Shown one piece after another: positions 25,401 to 33,930 of a stretch of 38,438 nucleotides of DNA (its first letter is position 1; the number at the start of each line of letters is the position of its first letter). Position numbers and translations under genes: made by a program. Origin of the DNA: Pseudomonas sp. TH10. GTDB taxonomy: Bacteria > Pseudomonadota > Gammaproteobacteria > Pseudomonadales > Pseudomonadaceae. Where the stretch lies: the NCBI RefSeq assembly GCF_016651255.1, contig NZ_JAEKEG010000044.1, positions 1-38,438 on the forward strand, given 5' to 3'. The notes beneath the pieces are model-generated. The model was given only the letters and a program-made list of their open reading frames with translations. It was not told where the DNA came from and made no database searches.

Positions 25401-26493
25401 ATGACTCAACCGCTGGTGGTATTTGACAACGTGGTCAAGCATTTCGGCAGCTACCAGGCTGTCGAGCGGCTCAACCTGGAGATCTACAAAGGCGAATTTG
25501 TCGCCATCATGGGTTCCAGCGGGTGTGGCAAGACCACGACACTGCGCATGCTCGCCGGGCTCGACAAACCGAGCGAGGGCGAAATCCGCCTGAACGGCGA
25601 GCGCATCAATGACCTGTATTCCTGGCAGCGGGAGACGCCACTGGTGTGGCAGAACCTGGCGTTGTTCCCATTTTTGAATGTACTGGAAAACGTCGAGTTC
25701 GGCCTGCGCATGCGCGGCATGGCCAAGGCGCAGCGGCGCAAAAAGGCATTGCACTGGCTTGAGCGTCTGGACCTCGGGGAGTTCGCCAATCGGGACATCA
25801 GCCTGCTGTCCGGGGGCCAGCGCCAGCGTGATGGCGCTGGCCCGCTCACTGGTCACGGAACCCCCGATCCTGCTGCTCGACGAGCCATTGAGTGCCCTCG
25901 ATGCGCACCTGAGTGTGCGCATGCAGGGGGTACTCACCGGGCTGCAAAAGGACTTGGGCATTACCTTTGTCTATGTCACCCACAGTCAGTCCGAGGCCTT
26001 CGCGATGGCGGATCGCGTGGTGATCATGAGCCGTGGCCGGGTGGAGCAGATTGGCACGCCCCAGGCGGTATTTGTTGAACCGCACAATCGCTTCGTGGCC
26101 GAGTTCGTCGGCGGCAAGAACATCTTCCCCGGCACGGTGGCAGGGTTCGACGACAGCGGTCTGGTGCGGCTGGAATCAGCGCAGGGTAGTTTCGTCGCGC
26201 GACTGCCGGAGGGCAAATCGGTGAGTGCAGGGGAGGCGGTCACGGTCTGTGTCAGCGCCGAGCATATCGAACTGACCACCCGGCCGGTGCGGCAAAATCG
26301 GCTGGCGTGCACTGTCGTCGGGGAGGAGTTCATTGGCTCGATGGTCAACGTGTATCTCGAAGCCAGCGGCGGCCTGGAGCTGAAGGTGCAAAAGACCCAT
26401 GCCGACTATAACCAGCTGGGCGTGCATTGCGGGCAGAGCCTGTTCGCCGAGTGGGACGGGGGACATGCGCTGATTTTGCGCGATGGCAGCTGA
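25401..26493 (+). CDS. ABC ATPase, PotA-like (frameshifted)
   Basis: The energising subunit, about 363 residues after repair. Walker A is GSSGCGKTTTLRML, the Q-loop is in LVWQNLALFPFLNV, the signature is LLSGGQRQR, Walker B is ILLLDEPLSALD, and a C-terminal TOBE regulatory domain follows (GGKNIFPGTVAGF, then FIGSMVNVYLE). The frame breaks immediately after the signature: an extra A at about 25831 (CGTGATGGCG for CGTGTGGCG) separates GQRQR from VALARSLVTEP. This is one inserted base with coding strong on both sides. ATG 25401 has GAAGGA upstream. Last gene of the four-gene operon. Confidence 0.9.
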
Positions 26494-26817
26494 CCCCCGA
26501 CTGCCACCCTCTGCACAAGCAAAGATTGCTCGTTATGACCTTGGGCCAGTCGAAATCCAGGCTGGCCGACCGTCAGCGCGCATTTGAGAAAACCAAGTCC
26601 GGACTTTGCAACAGTCAGACGCAGACCGCAGTCAGCGTCCTGAATTCTTTTTATTGACGCGGCTTTCAGACGACTTGTTGGGTTACCCGTCGGCGCGTTT
26701 GTCGCTCATCATTCTGTTTGAACTCCTGTTAATGCAGCTCCGTCATCTGAACTGAGGGCGGCTGCGAAACTGTCGTGGCGCACCCGAAAACGCATTTTTC
26801 GAAAGGCGAGGGACGTC
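26494..26817. other. Intergenic region, no gene recognised
   Basis: 324 bases between the ABC operon and the membrane/stress operon. No convincing coding, hairpin terminator or repeat was found; short open frames here are not protein-like. It presumably holds the promoter of the operon starting at 26818, whose ATG is preceded by AAAGGCGAGGG. Confidence 0.6.
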
Positions 26818-27456
26818 ATGAATATTCCAGACAGCAGGACTGAAGGTCAGAACGATCATCAGGGCTCCGCAAGACCGGAGGCCGATTTTCAACATTTGAA
26901 GGAAGGCGTCACCGAGGCGCTCGGTGACGTGAGGCAACAAGCGGATGCGCAGTTCGGGCAGTACCGCGATACCGCTGCCGATCAGATCGAGGCATTGGCC
27001 AAAGGGGCAAAGTCCTTTGTCTCGGAGATCGAAGACAAGGACAGCCTCGGCATGTCCGACTACCTGGCCGACATGGCCGAATCCATGACCGGCCTGGCCG
27101 GTAATCTGCGTGGCAAAAGCGCCGAGCAGTTGCTGCACGATGCGGCCGACCTGGCGCGCAACAATCCGGCCCTGTTCCTGGCAGGCAGCGTCGCGCTGGG
27201 ATTCGGCCTGTCGCGATTCCTCAAGGCTGGTACTGCTGCGGCCTATACCGCCAGCGCGCAAAAGCCTTCAGAGAACAGCAGCTCTGCGCCTGCGCCCGGC
27301 AGCTTTGGTGCGCAGCGCCCGTACGAAACATCGGTCGCTGCGCACACCGGGCTAGACACCGGCATCACCCCGTCCGCGCCGGGCGAGCAGGACCATCCCA
27401 GCGACTTTGCGACCCCGACAACTCCAGGTTCGAATGACTTCAAGGGAGCACTGTGA
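26818..27456 (+). CDS. Stress-type membrane-associated protein (hypothetical)
   Basis: A 212-residue protein: a polar N-terminal half rich in acidic and Gln-containing helices (LKEGVTEALGDVRQQADAQF, a coiled-coil-like stretch), one hydrophobic segment (NNPALFLAGSVALGFGLSRF, residues about 115-135), then a low-complexity Ser/Pro/Ala tail. The layout resembles small DUF883-like or nutrient-deprivation-type membrane proteins found in Pseudomonas operons with holin-like and DUF3618 genes, but I recognise no exact family. First gene of a tightly coupled operon: its stop overlaps the next ATG by one base. Function unknown, probably envelope stress or stationary phase, by context. Confidence 0.8.
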   Translation: MNIPDSRTEGQNDHQGSARPEADFQHLKEGVTEALGDVRQQADAQFGQYRDTAADQIEALAKGAKSFVSEIEDKDSLGMSDYLADMAESMTGLAGNLRGKSAEQLLHDAADLARNNPALFLAGSVALGFGLSRFLKAGTAAAYTASAQKPSENSSSAPAPGSFGAQRPYETSVAAHTGLDTGITPSAPGEQDHPSDFATPTTPGSNDFKGAL

Positions 27457-27887
27457 TGAACAGAGAAAACCCAGATCTGCCGGGCGCACGCCCCGTACCC
27501 GTGGTTGAAACCGACGCTTCAGTCGTCGGCCTGTTGCGCCAGTTGTCACGTGAGGTGCCGGCCCTGTTCACCAAGGAACTGGCCCTGGCCAAGGCCGAGC
27601 TGCAGGCCAGTCTCAACACACTCAAGGCCGGCATTGCTGCGGTAGCGGGCGGTGCGATTGTGTTCCTGGCGGGCTTCATCATTCTGCTAATGGCGGCGGT
27701 TTACGGCTTGAGCCTGTTCATGACGCCGTGGCTAGCAGCGCTGATCGTCGGCGTGGTGGTGATGATCATCGGCTTCGCCATGCTGCAGTCGGGCAAAAAA
27801 CAGTTTGAGCCATCACACTTCAAACCTGACCGGACACTCGATGCCTTGAACAAGGATCAGGAAGCGCTGCGGAGGAAAGTCTCATGA
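27456..27887 (+). CDS. Phage holin-like (PF07332/DUF1469) membrane protein
   Basis: A 143-residue protein with a cytoplasmic helical N-terminus (SVVGLLRQLSREVPALFTKE, LALAKAELQASL) and two adjacent transmembrane helices (IAAVAGGAIVFLAGFIILLM and WLAALIVGVVVMIIGFAML), the pattern of the Phage_holin_3_6/YqjE family. Despite the name, these proteins are chromosomal and not lytic. ATG 27456 (GGGAG upstream) overlaps the previous stop; an in-frame GTG at 27453 is less likely. The stop overlaps the next start in ATGA. E. coli yqjD-yqjE-yqjK is an analogous arrangement. Confidence 0.87.
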   Translation: MNRENPDLPGARPVPVVETDASVVGLLRQLSREVPALFTKELALAKAELQASLNTLKAGIAAVAGGAIVFLAGFIILLMAAVYGLSLFMTPWLAALIVGVVVMIIGFAMLQSGKKQFEPSHFKPDRTLDALNKDQEALRRKVS

Positions 27888-28739
27888 ACACTGAACTGGA
27901 TATCGAATCGCAAAAAAGCCCTGAACAGATCGAGCGGGAAATCGACGCGCAACGTGCCAGTATCGGCAACATCGTCGACAAGCTGGAGAGTAAATTCACC
28001 CCCGGCCAGATGTTCGATCAAGCATGGGGCATGATGCAAGGCAACGGCACCGCGTTCCTCTCCAACCTGGGTACCAGCGTGCGCAACAATCCGGTGCCCG
28101 CCGTGCTGACCTCGGTGGGGTTGCTGTGGCTGATGATGAGCCAGAATCGGCCCCCAATGCCGCGAACGTCGGTTATCGCAGTGGTCCAGAGCACAGCAGG
28201 GTCTGGAGAGTGGGCCGATGGCGTGTCGGACGGCATTGACAGCGCGCGGGACCGCTTGCACCACACCGCAGATTCCATGAAGGAAGGCTACCAGTCCGTC
28301 AAGGGCAAGGCCGCGCACCTGGGCGACAGCCTGGGGGCCGCCAGCTGACAACGTCAGTCACGCCATGCACGACGCCAGTGATCGGCTCGCGCGCGGTACG
28401 CAGGCAATGGGGGATCAGTTCACACATCTACTCAGGGAACAGCCGTTGATGGTCGCTGCGGCGGGCATCGCGTTAGGCGCGTTACTGGGCGCCGCGATCC
28501 CCTCGACGGCTACCGAGCAACGTTACCTGGGCAAAACCAGCGCGGGACTGACGGACAAGGTCAAGCAGCAGGCGCGTGAAGGATTTGAAGCGGTGCGCGA
28601 TACCGTCACCAAGACCACTGATCATGCCGATGCGCCAACGGCGGCCCAGACGGATATGAACAGTAGCGTCCCGAACGGGCAACAACGCACTGCCTCCAGC
28701 GCTCCAGCGGACTTGTCCGCAGGGTTGGGTACTTCCTGA
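27884..28739 (+). CDS. DUF3618 membrane protein (frameshifted)
   Basis: The N-terminal DUF3618 motif is clear (SPEQIEREIDAQRASIGNIV, then DKLESKFTPGQM) and is followed by a hydrophobic helix (NPVPAVLTSVGLLWLMM). The first frame stops at 28348, but the family-like C-terminal half (ASDRLARGTQAMGDQFTHLL, REQPLMVAAAGIALGALLGA) is in another frame up to 28739. Removing one A at 28343 joins them and gives about 284 residues, the usual length. Inside, residues translated from about 28155-28207 look out of frame: adding one C at 28151-28155 and dropping one A at 28207 yields PNAANVGYRSGPEHSRVWEW. So I infer three indels, the last two with less certainty. Confidence 0.75.
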
Positions 28740-28754
28740 CAGCAGGTGTGAAAA

Positions 28755-28779
28755 AGGGAGGCCTGCGTCAGGCCTCCCT
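28755..28779. terminator. Bidirectional rho-independent terminator
   Basis: Perfect 11-bp stem AGGGAGGCCTG/CAGGCCTCCCT with a CGT loop between two convergent genes. On the minus strand it is followed by TTTTTCACAC, so termination is strongest for the minus-strand gene ending at 28803; on the + strand the tail is CTATTTCG. Confidence 0.88.
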
Positions 28780-28802
28780 CTATTTCGTGTGACACCTAGT
28801 GG

Positions 28803-29045
28803 TCAGTTTCCATCGGCCACTTTGCGCTCTATCTCATCGACCTTTTTCTGCAGCTCTTGGGTGTCCTGCTCCTTGGTGCGGGTGGAGGAGGGCGTGATGA
28901 CTTCGTCCACTGCGCGGGTATCGTCGTCCGTGTCCGCCAGATCCCTCTGCACCACATTCACCGGCTTGCCGGACGAGTCCCTGGGTGGTGCGTTGGATGT
29001 CACGGGTGATTCGCCATCGTTGCTGCGGTCATCATTGTCGTTCAT
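28803..29045 (-). CDS. Small acidic hypothetical protein (80 aa)
   Basis: A highly charged, probably disordered protein (MNDNDDRSNDGESPVTSNAP at the start) ending in a coiled-coil-like helix (TQELQKKVDEIERKVADGN). ATG 29045 is chosen because GGAGGT lies 8 bases upstream. No family recognised. It ends at a strong shared terminator. Likely a small regulatory or stress protein, by context only. Confidence 0.75.
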   Translation of the reverse strand: MNDNDDRSNDGESPVTSNAPPRDSSGKPVNVVQRDLADTDDDTRAVDEVITPSSTRTKEQDTQELQKKVDEIERKVADGN

Positions 29046-29137
29046 GTCGCATACCTCCATCGGCTTTCACATTGGATGCAAGGGTGCAGGTCGAGTTCGG
29101 GATTTTTCATACCCGCTGACCGCCGGCCCCCGGTTAT

Positions 29138-29395
29138 TCAGGACGGCGTCGCCTCGGTCCAGTCGAGCTTGGCCGACTCGCGCCAGCGCACTTCGACAAC
29201 GCCGTATTTTTCCGCCTGGGGCCTGGATACCACTTTGAGCGGCGGCCTTCCGGGTTTGGGGATGGGCGCTATGCCGGCATCACAACTTGCCCAATGCCAG
29301 GCATCGCGATTGCTCATCACTTTTGCACGGATGATGAACGACCTCGGCTCCCCGTGGAGCAGGTATTCAATGATGTAGAGACCGGTGCTGTTCAT
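29138..29395 (-). CDS. Small hypothetical protein (85 aa)
   Basis: A compact alpha/beta protein (MNSTGLYIIEYLLHGEPRSF, AWHWASCDAGIAPIPKPGRP, VEVRWRESAKLDWTE). ATG 29395 follows AAGGAGGG, an almost perfect ribosome site. The pattern, especially the HWASCDAG core, reads as a Pseudomonas-restricted small-protein family, but I cannot name it with confidence. No signal or membrane segment. Monocistronic. Confidence 0.75.
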   Translation of the reverse strand: MNSTGLYIIEYLLHGEPRSFIIRAKVMSNRDAWHWASCDAGIAPIPKPGRPPLKVVSRPQAEKYGVVEVRWRESAKLDWTEATPS

Positions 29396-29533
29396 GAGGA
29401 CCCTCCTTATGCTCATAGACAAAGGAGTGGTGGTGTCAGAAAAAATTCAAAGCAATTTCCCGGCGGCGTTAAGCGCTTATTTTCAGGAAAAAAATGCACT
29501 TTATAAGGTTCTGGAGACTCCTTTTCCAGCCGC

Positions 29534-29974
29534 TCAGCTGCAGATCAGCCTGACTGCCTTGGCGGCACGTTCCAGTTCCTGTTTGACGTCCACCGGTATT
29601 CGCTGCTTGCGCAAGGTTTGCTCCAGGAAGGCCTGGTTGCCCCGACTGTCGACTTCGGCATCAATGGCGGCGTCCTCGGCACCGATCGCCGTGGCGTGGG
29701 ATTCCATCACCGAGTCAATCTCGACATCGTTCCTGGCGGCATCCAGGGCGCCGACGAGTTTCGCCACGTCCTCTTCCTCGGCCTTGGCATAAGCATCCAC
29801 CGTCAAACCTGCCGCCAACGCCCGAGCCCGCACTTCGACTCCTTTCAATGCCTCCCTGGCTTCCCCGCAGCGTAATTCCTGGGTGTGGTTTTGCACATCG
29901 CGCCACTGCAGCAGTGAGTACGTCAGCGTGCCGACCATTGCCAGGGTGATACCGCTTATCAGGATCGGCTTCAT
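29534..29974 (-). CDS. Membrane-anchored hypothetical protein (146 aa)
   Basis: One N-terminal transmembrane helix (MKPILISGITLAMVGTLTYS) anchors an acidic, Ala/Glu-rich, helical domain. Two cysteines lie in the soluble part (RCGEAR and the near-terminal LICS), which could form a disulfide in the periplasm. ATG 29974 is chosen over 29998 because the hydrophobic helix then follows a short charged start. No family recognised. Divergent from the GlxA-family regulator at 30144. Confidence 0.72.
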   Translation of the reverse strand: MKPILISGITLAMVGTLTYSLLQWRDVQNHTQELRCGEAREALKGVEVRARALAAGLTVDAYAKAEEEDVAKLVGALDAARNDVEIDSVMESHATAIGAEDAAIDAEVDSRGNQAFLEQTLRKQRIPVDVKQELERAAKAVRLICS

Positions 29975-30143
29975 GGGTGGATTCTCGAGCGGATGCAAAA
30001 GGGCGCGCTATTTCTTTCAGGCATTCACAGCGTAGCACCGGGCAGCGAGGGTCAGCGGCTTCAATATCTTTCCAGGTGCCGCCATTGCGCTTTCTCCATG
30101 CGCCCCATAACGTATTGGTTTTCGTCGCAAAGCAGGTCGACCA

Positions 30144-31158
30144 TTGATCGAAAGACGCCAGTTCAGTGAAGGGTTAAAGGGCAAGAACCTTCGTTACCTG
30201 AATGACAACGCCAGCGCGACACCTCAAGTGGTGCGCTGCGGGTTCCTGCTGCTTGAGCATTTTTCGCTGCCGGCCTTCACGCAGGTGCTGGATACGCTCG
30301 TGACCGCCAATCTGTTGCGTCCAGGAGTGTTCACCACGCGCACCTTCGGCTTGAGCGAAGGCGAAGTAGTCAGCGATCTGGGGCTGGTCATTCGCCCGGA
30401 TGCGCGTCTCGACGGTTCAGCGATCAAGGGGCTGGATCTGCTGGTGGTGTGTGGTGGTTATCGAACCGAACTCAAGGCCAACGAAGCGTTTATCTCTCAG
30501 CTCAAGGCCGCAGCGGAGCAGGGCGTGATGCTCGCCGGCTTGTGGAACGGCGCCTGGTTCCTCGGCAAGGCGGGCCTGCTCGAGGGCTATCGCTGCGCCA
30601 TTCATCCGGAACACCGCCCGGCGCTCGCGGAAATCTCCCGCGCGACCCAGGTCAGTAGTGAACCCTACGTCATTGATCGCGACCGGCTCACGGCGTCCAG
30701 TCCTTCGGGCGCCTTTCACATGGCCCTGGACTGGATCAAGAGTCTCTACGATAAAGCCCTGGTCGAGGGTGTCGAAGACATCCTGGCCTTTGAGGAATCG
30801 CGTTACCGGCGAATCAAGCCGGCGGAGAACATCTGCGTCAGCGCGCCGTTGCGCGAGGTGGTCAAGCTCATGGACACCAATCTTGAAGAGCCGCTGGAAC
30901 TGGAGCAACTGGCGGTCTACGCCGGTCGTTCGCGGCGACAACCTCGAACGCCTGTTCAAGGAACAGCTGGGCACCACGCCGCAACGCTATTACCTGGAGC
31001 TGCGCATTACCGAGGCGCGCCGGCTGCTGCAGCACACCGAGTTGTCTCAGGTCGAAGTTCTGGTGGCCTGCGGGTTCGTCTCGCCAAGCCATTTCAGCAA
31101 GTGCTACAGCGCCTACTTCGGCTACCGGCCGTCCAAGGAAAAGCGCCTGGTGAAGTAG
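30144..31158 (+). CDS. GlxA-family AraC-type regulator (frameshifted)
   Basis: The second regulator of the DJ-1/PfpI-AraC class in the window, about 337 residues after repair, TTG start at 30144 with AGGT 8 bases upstream. Sensor domain: RCGFLLLEHFSLPAFTQVLD, with LAGLWNGAWFLGKAGLLEGY replacing the usual Cys-containing elbow, so the DJ-1 cysteine is absent. DNA-binding domain: LEQLAVYAGRSRR, then NLERLFKEQLGTTPQRYYLE and CGFVSPSHFSKCYSAYFGY. An extra C near 30936-30940 splits the first helix-turn-helix; dropping it gives GRSRRNLERLF. Located 84 bases before the efflux operon on the same strand, so it may regulate it. Confidence 0.85.
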
Positions 31159-31241
31159 CGTCGGGACGCTGCCCGGAGGAACTGCGTTGGTCTCGTTATT
31201 CTGTGGCTATGCTTGACTGACCGTCGCATCGGAAGACATCC

Positions 31242-32794
31242 ATGCCCTCTAGCGCAGCCCTGCTCAGTCGCCCGCGCCAACTGCTGATCCTTGGGGTGCT
31301 CGGCCTTTGCGGCTGTGTGCGTCTGGGGCCGGATTTCCAGGCGCCGGGCGAAGCATGGAGCCGGCAATGGCGCAGCCCGGCCCTGGAACAGGCCAGCCGG
31401 CGCGAACAGAGTCCGGACCTGCGTGAGTGGTGGCAGGTGTTCAACGACCCGTTGCTGGATCGCCTGATTGCCGCTGCGGACGCGGGTAACGCAGACCTGA
31501 AAGTCGCCGGGCTGCGGGTCATGGAAGCCCGGGCGCGGCTGGGGATTGCCGAAAGCGGGCGTTACCCGCAGCTGCAGCAAGCCAGTGCCGACAGCCTGTA
31601 CTTCAACCGCCGGCAATCCGGCGGCAGCAATCCGCAGGACAGCCACTTCTGGCAGCACAGCGTGGGTTTCGATGTGGGCTGGGAGCTGGATTTCTGGGGG
31701 CGCTTCAGCCGTGCCATCGAGTCGGCCGACGCCAGCTATTTCGCCGCGCGTGCCAACTACGAAGACGTGCTGGTGCTGCTGCACGCGCAAGTGGCGGACA
31801 CCTATTTTGCCTTGCGCACCACCGAGGCGCGGTTGCAGGTGGCAAAGCAGAATGCCCGGCAGCAACAGCGTAATTTCGAGATCACCGAGAAGCTGTTCAA
31901 CAGCGGGCAGAACGCCGAGCTGGATCTGCAGCAGGCCCGGACTCAATACCTGGGCACCCTGAGCACCATCCCCAGTCTTGAGGACCAGCTGCAACGCACC
32001 CGCAATGCCCTGGCCTTACTGATCGGCCAGCCACCCGGCGGCGTTCCGCAGTTGGCGGCGAGTGACGGGCTGATTCCGCTGGTGGATCGGGCGGTGCTGC
32101 AGGATGTGCCCGCCAGCCTGCTGCTGCGTCGCCCCGACGTGCGAGCTGCCGAGCTCAATGTCGCTGCGCAGTCGGCGCTGATCGGCGTGGCCGAAAGCGA
32201 TTTTTATCCCTCGTTGACCTTGCTTGGCAGCATCGTCTGGTCCGCTGATTCACTGGATGGCACCCCGCGCAGCCTGGACCTGATAGGGGGCCGAGCCTGC
32301 GCTGGAATCTGTTCGACCATGGCCAGATCAGCAACAACGTGCGAGTGCAGGATGCGCGGTTGCAGCAGTTGATCGAAGTCTATCGCGACAAGGTTCGCCA
32401 GGCGGCACGGGAAGCCGATGATGCCGCTGGCGGCTTGATCAAATCCCTTGAGCGCGAGCGCATCCTGGGCGAGGCTGAAGTGGCCGCCAAGCGCTCGCTG
32501 GTGCTGGCCAGCGCGCAGTACCGCGAAGGTTACTCGGACTTCCAGCGAGTGCTGGATGCGCAGCGGGCGCTGCTGGAGCAACAGGACAACTACCTGGTGG
32601 CCCGCAGCAATGCCGTGAGCAATGTCATTGCCCTGTACAAAGCCTTGGGTGGCGGCTGGTCCAGCGCCCAGCCAATGGTCGATCCCGCCACTCGCCGGCA
32701 GATGCAAGCGCGCACCGACTGGGGCGATCTGCTGGACGAGCCTGCAGTTGCCCAGCCTGCCTTTCCCCAGCCCGACGAGGTCAAAACACCATGA
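31242..32794 (+). CDS. Outer-membrane efflux lipoprotein, NodT/OprM type (frameshifted)
   Basis: The outer-membrane duct of a tripartite exporter, about 517 residues after repair. The signal ends in lipobox-like LCGC (Cys25); two OEP repeats follow (VAGLRVMEARARLGIAESGR and LNVAAQSALIGVAESDFYPS), with ALLIGQPPG and LLRRPDVRAAE as NodT-family landmarks. The frame breaks at the run of five G at 32286-32290: a sixth G joins LDLIGG to PSLRWNLFDHG. The second part (ISNNVRVQDARLQQLIEVYR to the end) is otherwise intact. The stop overlaps the next ATG by 4 bases. First gene of the efflux operon. Confidence 0.88.
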
Positions 32795-33930
32795 GCGACA
32801 CTGTCCCGCCCTCGTCTGAAACACCGCCGGCGCCAGCACCTGCACCCGCTCCAGATCCGAGCCGCAAGGGCCTCAAGTGGGTGTTGGTGTTGATTGTCCT
32901 GAGCCTGGCCTGGTACCTGCTGGCGGATCGCTTCACGCCGTATACGCAGCAGGCGCGGGTAGGGGCCTTCGTAATTCCGGTGGCGGCGGAAGTGGCAGGG
33001 CGGGTGATTCGGGTCAATGTGCGGAACAATCAGGATGTGAAGGCCGGCGAGGTGCTGTTCGAGGTCGATCCCCAGCCGTACCAGATTGCCGTGGATCGGG
33101 CGCGAGCCGATCTTGAGTCGACCCGGCGCCAGATCGGTGCCGGCACTGCCGGCATTGCTGCCGCGCAGGCCAACCTGAGGGCGGCCCAGGCCAACGAACT
33201 CAAGGCGCGCCAGGACAATCAGCGCCTTGAAGGCTTGTATCGGGACGATCCGGGGACCATCTCGGTGCGCTTGCTGGAAGTCTCCCGGGCCAATCGCGAA
33301 CAGGCCCTGAGCCAGGTCGCCGCAGCCCGCGCCGAAGTCCAGCGGGCACGGGAACAGGAGGGCGGCAGCGAGGAGGACAACGCGACCCTGCGCAGTGCCG
33401 CCACGGCGTTATCAAAAGCCGAACTGGATCTGGCCAATACCCGGGTGCGCGCGCGATCCTCCGGGTTGATCACGGACCTGCGCACCGATGCCGGCCAGTT
33501 TGCCGCTGCCGGAGGTCCGGTGATGACCCTGATTGCGATCCACGATGTGTGGGTCAGTGCCGACATGACCGAGAATAATCTGGGCTTGGTCCAAATCGAT
33601 ACGCCGGTGGCGATCGTGTTGGATGCGCTGCCGGGGGAGGTGTTCGAGGGGCGCGTGCGCAGCGTGGGTTACGGGGTCAGCGTCGGTCAGGCGCCCGCGC
33701 CCGGAACCCTGCCCAGTGTGCAGAACAGCCGCGACTGGTTGCGCCCGGCGCAGCGCTTCCCGGTGATTATCGAGTTCTCCTCCGAAGCCAAGGAGCACTT
33801 GCGCGACAGTCGCGGGATCCGCGCCGGCGGGCAGGCTGAAGTCATGGCTTTTCCCCGCGAGGGCAATCCGCTGAACCCACTCGGTCGCTTGTTTTTGGGC
33901 TTCATGAGCTGGCTGTCGTATGTCTACTGA
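32791..33930 (+). CDS. HlyD/EmrA-like periplasmic adaptor (membrane fusion protein)
   Basis: The adaptor joining the inner-membrane component to the outer-membrane duct, 379 residues. Pro/Ala-rich cytoplasmic N-terminus, one transmembrane helix (WVLVLIVLSLAWYLL), then the barrel-sandwich half-motif (VAGRVIRVNVRNNQDVKAGE, VLFEVDPQPY), a long alpha-hairpin and the second half-motif (RVRARSSGLITDL). A beta-barrel (VWVSADMTENNLGLV) follows. ATG overlaps the upstream stop; the gene overlaps the next by 11 bases. The frame is intact. Close in layout to EmrA/AaeA-type adaptors. Confidence 0.93.
   Translation: MSDTVPPSSETPPAPAPAPAPDPSRKGLKWVLVLIVLSLAWYLLADRFTPYTQQARVGAFVIPVAAEVAGRVIRVNVRNNQDVKAGEVLFEVDPQPYQIAVDRARADLESTRRQIGAGTAGIAAAQANLRAAQANELKARQDNQRLEGLYRDDPGTISVRLLEVSRANREQALSQVAAARAEVQRAREQEGGSEEDNATLRSAATALSKAELDLANTRVRARSSGLITDLRTDAGQFAAAGGPVMTLIAIHDVWVSADMTENNLGLVQIDTPVAIVLDALPGEVFEGRVRSVGYGVSVGQAPAPGTLPSVQNSRDWLRPAQRFPVIIEFSSEAKEHLRDSRGIRAGGQAEVMAFPREGNPLNPLGRLFLGFMSWLSYVY

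Noticed and set aside
26727..26757. AlgU/RpoE-like promoter GAACTC..TCTGA before the stress operon
   Set aside because: The spacing between the two elements is about 20 bases, longer than the 16-17 expected, and the -35 element is imperfect.
1828..32290. Programmed ribosomal frameshifting at G or T runs
   Set aside because: The broken genes belong to unrelated families not known for recoding, shifts go both ways, and no downstream stimulatory structures are consistently seen. Sequence error is simpler.
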